From Bremia lactucae (Eukaryota > Oomycota > Peronosporomycetes > Peronosporales > Peronosporaceae): a stretch of DNA of 13,624 nt. Positions 8,401-13,624 of this stretch are shown here, in pieces. The notes under the pieces were generated by a model. That model had not been told where the DNA came from. It was given only the letters and a program-made list of their open reading frames with translations, and did not search any database. The first letter of the stretch is position 1; each line of letters opens with the position of its first letter. The DNA is taken from the NCBI RefSeq assembly GCF_004359215.1, contig NC_090622.1:1228269-1241892 (forward strand), read 5' to 3'. Both the position numbers and the translations under genes were made by a program.

Positions 8401-9561
8401 TAACCAGTGGCTTTGTCGGCTTGCAGTTGCTCCATCTTTCAGCCATAGATCATGCCGCCAATACAAACAAGCGACAAGCCTATTCTTGGCCGATACTTTT
8501 AACAATAATCACTTAAACATCTACGAGATGGATATCCGCATCCTGCTTGACCAATCTACTTGAATCGATATGTGTGGCTATCGTCACGGTAATAATTCTT
8601 TCGCGCTAGTAAAGCAAAATGAAAGAAAAAGCAGCCGTGGATCTTGCGGGCGTTAATAATAATTTATTGTCATTTTTCCCGTCTTAGCTATTGTATTAAT
8701 AAATGCTTGCAATGCATACTTCTATAACCATCAAAACTTTTTTACCGAAAACGCAGATTGTACCACTTAACACAACCTATCTCAGCCACTACAAAGCATC
8801 GGGCGAACTACCTTAGCATTCCTTACGTGTTTGAGTACCACCCATGTCGATGGAAAGTTATACAGGTGAATCTACGAAAGCCTTACGAAACGGCGGGAAA
8901 ATGTACGAAAAATAGCCATTTTGATTCCATTTCCTTAGCTTTCTGGCCTGTATGTATCAATACTTGATAAATACTAAATGGAAGAGGTATTTAATTCAGT
9001 GATGAGGTCCCTAAAACTCTGAAATTACCAAGACCAATATTCATCTATGCGCTTGATTTACGTCCTAGTGGATGCGATTGCAGCTACTCTAGCAGCATAA
9101 AGAAAGTTTTTAAAGCCTTAAGTAGGACACTGTGAACTGTTGCAAGGCATGCTGATCAAATCTACAGCTGCTTTTAAGCTGATTTAGTCTGGACCATGCG
9201 CTCACACAAATTAAGTCACCCATGTCAATTTGATAATTTATTCGGTTTGGCTTCGATTACATTTTTTTCTTTTCTGGACACAATTGTGCAAGCCTAGCCA
9301 TTTTGAAATCGATAAATAGGAAGGCCAAATCTATCTGTTACATCTCACAAACAAGTGTAACCACCATCGAAGTGAGTACCCCCTCGGCGAAGAATTGGAA
9401 CCCGAATAACACAAGTACATCTGATCTCGAAATTGCAATTCTTTTCTTTTTATTCTTTTATATCCTGGATGGCAACTATAGTTTTGGCTATTAGGGCTCA
9501 AATCAAAGAGGTACAATTCGGCAACATATTTTGGCAAGACTTGCCGATAAAGGTTTCCAAT
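8401..9561. other. AT-rich DNA upstream of the decayed gene and downstream of the reductase
   Basis: No intact gene is visible. The part up to about 8760 may contain the 5' portion of the armadillo-like pseudogene on the minus strand. From about 8760 to 9561 I see only short chance frames. The reductase 3' UTR and poly(A) region must lie just below 9562. Confidence 0.4.
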
Positions 9562-10452
9562 TTAAAACTTAAAAACCTGCTCGCTGGAGTACCCCACTTC
9601 CTTCAGCACGCCCTTGAGCTCGCCCTGCGACTTGTCTGGGTTCTTGTCACCCGAGATGGCGTTCATCATTGGAGGTGGACCACACACACCAATCCAGCAC
9701 TTATCCGATGGCTCGGGCAGCAACTTCTGAACCAACTCACGCGTCACGTACCCCGTGTACCCCTCCCAATTTGGACTAGCTTGGCTAAGTACGTGAATAA
9801 CCTGCAATTGGGGGTACATGTATTGCATTGCATCCAATTCATCGCGAAGAATAATATCCTGTTCACTTTTGTTACAATAAATCAACACGACTTGTGTCGA
9901 GTCGTCCGGGTTTCGGCAAATCTCCTTAATCACTTGGAGCGCCGGGGTCAAGCCCGAGCCACCGCAAATAAACCCCATTCTTGCATACTGATTCGGCGTG
10001 TATACAAATTTGATCAACGGGCCTTTCATCGCGAGTTCGTCGCCTACTTTTAAATTCGCAATATGTTTGCTCATTTTCCCATCCGGATAGCCCTTGACCA
10101 CGAGCTCGACGTGGCCCTTTTCGGCGTTCGTATTCGTTGGCGTGTACGGACGCACGACGTTCTCGCCATGGACGTCCGCTTTGGCCACGAGGCAACTGGC
10201 CGCAGTGAGGCCCATTTCATCGTCTTGGCTAGGTAATGCAAAGACTAACCGCTTCGTGTCGTGGGTTACATCCTCGACTTTAGTGACTTTAAAAGGACGA
10301 AACTCCTTGGGGCTAAGCGCCCGCTTGGGTTCCTCACTATTGCGTGCAGTAGACGATATGTTGGCAAGACCAAGTGCAGAGACCATGGCAGTAACAGAGG
10401 CAGCGCTACGGAGTGGCTGGCGGAATGCAGAGTGCATTGAAGAGGTGAACAT
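9562..10452 (-). CDS. NADH-cytochrome b5 reductase (FAD/NAD-binding)
   Basis: The enzyme passes electrons from NADH through FAD to cytochrome b5, serving fatty-acid desaturation, sterol synthesis and haem-protein reduction at mitochondrial outer or ER membranes. The product is 296 aa, normal length. Residues 1-45 form a basic, serine/alanine-rich leader with a hydrophobic stretch (about 17-31), suggesting a mitochondrial or membrane anchor. The FAD-binding RPYTPT lies at 101-106 and the GKMSKHI segment at 125-131. The NAD-binding start GGSGLTPALQVI lies at 164-175, VCGPPPMM at 256-263, and the usual C-terminal phenylalanine ends VFKF. All family landmarks are present and no intron is needed. 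I chose the ATG at 10452; the open frame runs 14 codons further only through a GTG. Met6 is an alternative start. Confidence 0.95.
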   Translation of the reverse strand: MFTSSMHSAFRQPLRSAASVTAMVSALGLANISSTARNSEEPKRALSPKEFRPFKVTKVEDVTHDTKRLVFALPSQDDEMGLTAASCLVAKADVHGENVVRPYTPTNTNAEKGHVELVVKGYPDGKMSKHIANLKVGDELAMKGPLIKFVYTPNQYARMGFICGGSGLTPALQVIKEICRNPDDSTQVVLIYCNKSEQDIILRDELDAMQYMYPQLQVIHVLSQASPNWEGYTGYVTRELVQKLLPEPSDKCWIGVCGPPPMMNAISGDKNPDKSQGELKGVLKEVGYSSEQVFKF

Positions 10453-10527
10453 GGTTATGGTCGGAGGTGGGCGAGCTTCTGGCACACGTCTCACGTAGGG
10501 TACGTAATGGCTGCAAAGACTGGGGTT

Positions 10528-10660
10528 TTATTGGCTGATAATTGATGGGTCTTTTTTGCGATGCCGTGTGGCACGCTATGGGTGATTGTGGCAACAGAAA
10601 GAGTGTTTGCGTTTGTGGAGCTAACATTGGTCCGAAAGATAACTTTTCTTATTGGCTGAT
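10528..10660 (-). promoter_or_regulatory. Three CCAAT boxes upstream of the cytochrome b5 reductase gene
   Basis: ATTGG on the plus strand (CCAAT on the coding strand) occurs at 10530-10534, 10626-10630 and 10651-10655, about 80-200 bp upstream of the start codon. The first and third lie in an identical 12-mer, TTATTGGCTGAT, at 10528-10539 and 10649-10660. The repeat suggests an NF-Y-type element, but this rests on motif matching only. Confidence 0.4.
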
Positions 10661-10999
10661 TGTCACAATGTGATACTCATGAAAATAATGAAGAAAAGTT
10701 GCCATCGACGAGCTACGATGTGAGCCCCCGTGCGTCGACTCTGTCGAAACTAATCGTTAGACTGACCCATCACTCTTATAATAGACTTCTAGCACCTGCC
10801 TACAATTTGGCATAATCTAAAGCTCATTGGCGACGTAAAATACTATACTCGCTGTAATAGACGCGGGCCACATGTAAACAGCAATTAAAATAAAGTTACA
10901 CATTTTATTGAGAATTTCTCACCCGACGATCTTTGATCATACTATAAATGCAATAGTTACAAATTTTGAAATTATCTCTCGTGCTAGTCAGACGATGAC
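10661..10999. other. AT-rich spacer between the reductase promoter and the right element
   Basis: No gene or clear motif is seen. The last five bases, ATGAC at 10995-10999, are the candidate left half of the right element's target-site duplication. The other half is outside the window. Confidence 0.5.
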
Positions 11000-11440
11000 T
11001 GTAACGGGGTGTATCGTTACATGACATTAACACTTAAATGTTGTTAATTAATATATTATCTAAAAGATAGATAATATTTGGAAAATATTGCTCTACATGG
11101 TAATAATTTAAAAGCTTATCCATTGGTAGATATAGACCATTATATCAACTTTCTCCGCGGTCCAGTCAGCGCTGGACGCGCGCAAAGAGAAAGACAGATA
11201 AAACTTTTAGTACATTTTTTGTATTAGTTAATAATTAAGTTAGTATTAAGTAGATAGACAAGAAGAACTCAATTATATTAATACAGTTTTCATTTAACCC
11301 TCTTTAAAATACTTGTTTTAAAGAGAAGACTTCCTCTGCACGTACTAGTGTACGTAAAGTGACGTGAAGCACCACTCGCACTGAGGCAGTGCGAAGTGTA
11401 CTTGTACTGAAGCAGTACAAGTCGGCAGCGCCCCGTTACA
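11000..11440 (+). repeat. 5' LTR of the right element (441 bp)
   Basis: The LTR begins TGTAACGGGG at 11000 and ends CCCCGTTACA at 11440, a perfect 10-bp terminal inverted repeat with canonical TG/CA ends. Internal hairpins are 11160-11177 (6-bp arms), 11300-11325 (10-bp arms, CTCTTTAAAA/TTTTAAAGAG), 11340-11355 (6-bp arms), 11376-11394 (8-bp arms) and 11401-11421 (9-bp arms). It matches the left LTR in its TATTAATACAGTTTTCATTT block and in its last 150 bp, with weaker similarity in the middle. Confidence 0.92.
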
Positions 11441-11442
11441 CC

Positions 11443-11462
11443 TGGTAGCACTTAGTAGTCCG
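11443..11462 (+). other. Putative primer-binding site (right copy)
   Basis: TGGTAGCACTTAGTAGTCCG starts two bases after the LTR end and differs from the left copy at one position. Position and initial TGG fit a tRNA-primed start of minus-strand DNA. The tRNA could not be identified. Confidence 0.55.
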
Positions 11463-11476
11463 TCCAAGCACCACAG

Positions 11477-11515
11477 TTCCATCATCTAACATGGACATGT
11501 TAGATAATAATGGAA
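11477..11515. repeat. Palindrome around the gag start codon (right copy)
   Basis: Inner arms ATCTAACATG (11484-11493) and CATGTTAGAT (11496-11505) flank a 2-nt loop and contain the gag ATG at 11491. Outer arms TTCCAT (11477-11482) and ATGGAA (11510-11515) also pair. The left copy has TTCCCA/TGGGAA at the same place. Confidence 0.85.
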
Positions 11516-11572
11516 ATACGCATCACGTTTCGCGTGATAGCTACTTCATTCTTAGTGAAATCGAAAGGAGTG

Positions 11573-11994
11573 CGGCCGAACGAATGAGTTCGACCGTAAA
11601 GAATGATGCCATCCTGACCATGCTGCCCGGTATGGACAGAGATGCCCTCCATTCAGCCATCGCCAAGTTCATACAACATAGACTTGACGAGGTGAAGGAG
11701 AAAGTAGCCTTGCTTAATCAGCAAGGCTCTCAATAGGCAGAACTGTTGAGGTTACAACAGGTACAGACCCCTGTACCTGGAATGACGCAAATGCGTCGTC
11801 CCGAAAGCTTAAAGATTGACATATCTATGCACAGGGGAGTCGAAGAAGACTCCCTCTTAAGATGGTTTGTCGATTTGCACGATGCCATAAGGGCTCGTCA
11901 CATCGTCGACGAGCAGATGCAAGTCGCATTTGCTCAGTCAAATTTGGCAGGTCGTGCCAAAACTTGGGCACTAGGCCTTAAGTCGCGCGACTTA
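11573..11994. repeat. Chain of short inverted repeats in the 5' half of gag (right copy)
   Basis: Hairpins seen are: 11573-11596 (9-bp arms, one mismatch); 11707-11727 (10-bp, one mismatch); 11729-11750 (8-bp, one mismatch that is the stop mutation); 11758-11779 (perfect 9-bp, loop 4); 11784-11797 (6-bp, loop 2); 11835-11854 (7-bp, loop 6); 11893-11914 (7-bp, loop 8); 11943-11961 (7-bp, loop 5); 11979-11994 (perfect 16-bp palindrome). Confidence 0.85.
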
Positions 11995-12205
11995 TAAGTC
12001 TTTGTGTCGCTAGGCGCTTTTGTGGTTTCGGCTCAAACAGACGTTTCAACCACCTAGGGCTGAGTCCAGAGCTCGTTCAGAGCTTCTGAAACTCAAGCAA
12101 GGCAAGTGTGATGTTCACGCATATGCCCAGCGCATACGACTCTTAGCGAGTTGTATGACAAATAACCCAGTCCATGAGCACACGTTGATTACGGTTTTCA
12201 TGCAA

Positions 12206-12290
12206 GGTCTTACGGATGGTCCCCTAAAGACCCACCTGTTCCGCTTGGAACTGGATACGCTTGATGAAGCAATATCCGTTGCGGAACAGG
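12206..12290. repeat. Nested inverted repeats in the 3' half of gag
   Basis: GGTCTT at 12206-12211 pairs with AAGACC at 12227-12232. Next to it, CCTGTTCCGC at 12235-12244 pairs perfectly with GCGGAACAGG at 12281-12290. Inside that pair lie GGATA/TATCC (12253-12257, 12273-12277) and GCTT/AAGC (12259-12262, 12267-12270), forming one long nested stem in coding sequence. Confidence 0.8.
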
Positions 12291-12359
12291 AGGACTCTAG
12301 CTTGAGACAGGCTCAACCTAGTTAGTCATCGTATAGTCCTCTGGAACGACACGAGCTTG

Positions 12360-12482
12360 GAGGTCCAGAACCTATGGACCTCTCCTATGTCGAAAGCGAG
12401 AGACCTCGCTTTTCGACCAATAAGTGACTGCAGAGATACACTCGCTGTCAAAAATTAGGACACTACGCTCATGAGTGTAGTG
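12360..12482. repeat. Three adjacent hairpins at the zinc-knuckle region
   Basis: 12360-12382 has perfect 7-bp arms. 12389-12417 has 12-13 nt arms (GTCGAAAGCGAG against CTCGCTTTTCGAC) matching except for one unpaired base, and may record an indel. 12461-12482 has 10-bp arms with one mismatch and a 2-nt loop, and covers the histidine and last cysteine of the zinc knuckle. Confidence 0.8.
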
Positions 12483-13624
12483 CCCCACGCCCAGCACCGA
12501 AAGGAACTGAACGTAATTTTGGACCGTATACAAAAAGGGCAACGGTCGCGGGTCCGATGTTGCTGCGAAATTGTAACAGCGAAGCGGACCGCCAAAAATC
12601 CGCAAAATTCTAAAACTCACCCTTGCTTGATCCTAAGCTCGGGGTCAGTAGAGGCGCAACGCCCTACTGATCCAGCAACTTCAAGAGAATTTGAAAATCT
12701 CTTGACTAAAGTTGCTCCAGACACACAATCATTATGTGTCTCTGCACCTGGTGACGAGGTATCCCTCATCACCTTGAAGTTAAAAGTGACAAATGATTTG
12801 TCACTCAGAGCCCTAGTGGACTGCGGAGCGTCGAATAACTTTATTCGTCGCCAGTCACTAGAGGGTCGTAGGCTCAAATATGTTGAGCGCGACATCCCTC
12901 CAACGAGGATGACGGTGCGTCTAGCGACAGGCGCATCGATAACAGTAATGAAACGCGTAGTGAAATTTCACTACACGTTAAGAGATTTACAGTATGATGA
13001 TGATTTCATCGTACTGGATTTGGATGACAAATTTGATGTCATCCTAGGTTTACCTTGGCTCAGAAAATACGAGCCAAGGATCAGCTGGCAGCATCGATCC
13101 GTAAAGATGCCTGCCACTTGTTCATCAGATGGCCATCTGATGAACGTCTTGGAGCGTCCACAAGCGTGTGGATGTACTACGAGTGAGTGCGATGGCCTCA
13201 CTTGTGGTACGGTCGTTAGTACAACCGCACAAGATCACAGTGTGATTACCAATCACAATGTGGAGTCAGCTGCCGGCGGCTGTGTTAATGCACAGGCAGC
13301 GCCGAAGGTCCACCACTCGAAAAGGTCGAGTGGATTGGGACATGAATGTACGCTTAGTGGGCGACATTCAAGGAGTATACCGGTTGCCCAGAAAGGACAA
13401 CACGATGATCCAAGGTCGAGTAGAGAGTCGACCGTAGTGGACCCGACTGTGATAGCGCAATCACACTCGGAAGACGTTGAGGGAAGAGGTCCCCACGTAT
13501 TTGAGGAGAAATCCCCTCAAATGGTAGAAGTTACTAGACTTCTAAATCCCGAGGGATTAATCCCCCGGCAGCCTGTGGATAAATCCCAGGAAGAAACCGA
13601 GACATTAAATGTCTTGGTTAATGA
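12471..13624 (+). CDS. pol: Retroelement aspartic protease region of Pol (partial, open to window end)
   Basis: An open frame of at least 384 codons runs from ATG 12471 off the window. In other members this is probably joined to Gag; the ATG is simply the first in the open frame, and the part before about 12740 is unlikely to be native. Retropepsin features are the catalytic LVDCGASNNFIRR (active Asp about residue 117, 12819-12821), with DCG in place of the usual DTG/DSG, and the later ILGLPWL (about 191-197) followed by ISW. The protease cuts the Gag-Pol polyprotein. Residues after about 215 form a long low-complexity, polar linker before the expected reverse transcriptase. No stop occurs from 12471 to the end, in contrast to gag. 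The frame is +1 relative to the zinc-knuckle frame. Confidence 0.85.
   Translation, partial: MSVVPHAQHRKELNVILDRIQKGQRSRVRCCCEIVTAKRTAKNPQNSKTHPCLILSSGSVEAQRPTDPATSREFENLLTKVAPDTQSLCVSAPGDEVSLITLKLKVTNDLSLRALVDCGASNNFIRRQSLEGRRLKYVERDIPPTRMTVRLATGASITVMKRVVKFHYTLRDLQYDDDFIVLDLDDKFDVILGLPWLRKYEPRISWQHRSVKMPATCSSDGHLMNVLERPQACGCTTSECDGLTCGTVVSTTAQDHSVITNHNVESAAGGCVNAQAAPKVHHSKRSSGLGHECTLSGRHSRSIPVAQKGQHDDPRSSRESTVVDPTVIAQSHSEDVEGRGPHVFEEKSPQMVEVTRLLNPEGLIPRQPVDKSQEETETLNVLVN
12645..12856. repeat. Chain of five hairpins leading into the protease active site
   Basis: 12645-12670 has nested TCAGTAG/CTACTGA and GGCG/CGCC. 12674-12716 has nested 8-bp (AGCAACTT/AAGTTGCT) and 7-bp (CAAGAGA/TCTCTTG) stems. 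12719-12741 has 7-bp arms. 12750-12773 has 10-bp arms, one mismatch, loop 4. 12785-12805 has perfect 10-bp arms, loop 1. A sixth, 12819-12856, spans the DCGAS codons with 5-bp outer and 10-bp inner arms (one mismatch). Confidence 0.85.
12952..13145. repeat. Chain of six near-contiguous palindromes in the protease domain
   Basis: 12952-12979 is a 28-bp palindrome with 14-nt arms, no loop and one mismatched pair. 12990-13016 has 11-nt arms with one mismatch. 13022-13044 has perfect 8-nt arms. 13053-13079 has perfect 9-nt arms (CCTTGGCTC/GAGCCAAGG). 13086-13116 has 10-11 nt arms with one bulged base. 13120-13145 is a perfect 26-bp palindrome. Gaps between them are 3-10 bp. All lie in the open protease frame. 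Confidence 0.9.
13157..13614. repeat. Chain of short hairpins in the linker after the protease
   Basis: Hairpins occur at 13157-13172 (6-bp), 13182-13202 (6-bp), 13234-13246 (6-bp, loop 1), 13269-13300 (nested 5+5), 13313-13333 (8-bp), 13343-13370 (7-bp), 13414-13433 (6-bp), 13448-13465 (6-bp), 13499-13522 (8-bp), 13525-13544 (7-bp), 13549-13568 (10-bp, one mismatch, no loop), 13572-13590 (8-9 nt, one bulge) and 13600-13614 (6-bp). They are evenly spread and hardly overlap. Confidence 0.85.

Larger units (their letters stand above)
11491..12613 (+). pseudogene. gag: Retroelement Gag, broken by stops and a frame change
   Basis: From ATG 11491 the frame matches the left-copy Gag but is interrupted by TAG at 11734-11736, where the left copy has CAG, and by TAA at 11995-11997. 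Similarity to Gag-type sequence then continues in another frame from about 12014 (LKQTFQPPRAESRARSELLK, then TLITVFMQGLTDGPLKTHLF), so an indel lies between 11997 and 12020. More stops follow at 12323 (TAG), 12425 (TGA) and 12611 (TAA). A zinc knuckle is recognisable at 12437-12478 (CQKLGHYAHEC). Its first cysteine codon is TAC (Tyr) at 12437, so one metal ligand is lost. Gag would coat and package element RNA; this copy cannot make the full protein. Confidence 0.85.
11000..13624 (+). mobile_element. Ty3/Gypsy-type LTR retroelement, right copy, truncated by the window
   Basis: The order is LTR, primer-binding site, broken gag with a damaged zinc knuckle, then an open protease frame running off the window. 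The retropepsin-like motifs DCGAS and ILGLPWL fit Ty3/Gypsy elements. The left element (1-969) is the same family in opposite orientation. Gag carries stops and frame changes, so this copy is probably unable to move by itself. Reverse transcriptase and integrase would lie beyond the window. Confidence 0.9.

Noticed and set aside
9433..10053. A 206-codon plus-strand frame
   Set aside because: It is the antisense shadow of the cytochrome b5 reductase gene.
10453..10494. Fourteen extra N-terminal codons on cytochrome b5 reductase
   Set aside because: They depend on a GTG start; the ATG at 10452 has a good context (ACCATG) and gives a normal leader.
970..11000. tRNA, rRNA or RXLR-type effector genes in the island
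   Set aside because: No tRNA-like cloverleaf, rRNA block or secreted protein with an RXLR motif was recognised by eye.
12471..12613. Programmed +1 frameshift between the zinc-knuckle frame and the protease frame
   Set aside because: The overlap exists, but this gag is already broken by several stops and another frame change, so a simple indel is the more likely cause; no slippery site was recognised.
12952..13614. CRISPR-like array or tandem repeat explanation for the regular spacing of palindromes
   Set aside because: The units do not share sequence with one another; only self-complementarity recurs, and the DNA is eukaryotic coding sequence.

Overview
The window looks like nuclear DNA of an oomycete, most likely a Peronosporales species (Phytophthora or a downy mildew); the genus cannot be fixed from the sequence. 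The reasons are four compact, apparently intronless eukaryotic genes, a START-like/FYVE protein of the type expanded in oomycetes, a LURP-one protein, an oomycete-style initiator near the 14-3-3 start, and Ty3/Gypsy-type retroelements.

Layout. 1-969: the 5' end of an LTR retroelement reading left (partial gag, primer-binding site, LTR whose outer 136 bp is duplicated in tandem). 970-2052: intergenic DNA and the 14-3-3 promoter. 2053-2802: 14-3-3 (+). 2803-4403: AT-rich DNA without a supported gene. 4404-5114: LURP-one-related protein (+). 5183-6424: START-like/FYVE-related protein (-), convergent with LURP-one across only 68 bp. 6425-7122: intergenic. 7123 to about 8400 (perhaps further): decayed minus-strand gene with armadillo-like repeats. 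9562-10452: NADH-cytochrome b5 reductase (-) with three CCAAT boxes upstream. 11000-13624: a second, more damaged copy of the same retroelement family reading right (LTR, primer-binding site, broken gag, open protease frame running off the window). The two elements are head-to-head and enclose a gene island of about 10 kb.

The host genes have unrelated cell functions: phosphopeptide-binding adaptor, tubby-fold LURP-one protein, lipid/membrane-type zinc-finger protein and redox enzyme. Nothing suggests an operon or shared pathway.

The most unusual signal lies in the retroelement. Its LTR, gag and protease region is an almost unbroken chain of short inverted repeats, about one every 40-45 bp. 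Arms are 6-14 nt and loops usually 0-10 nt, and there is a perfect 26-bp palindrome at 13120-13145. The chain runs through coding sequence, including the gag start codon and the protease active site. I saw no such chain in the host genes. At several hairpins the two element copies differ in both arms yet stay complementary, which points to selection on structure or to an arm-templated mutation process.
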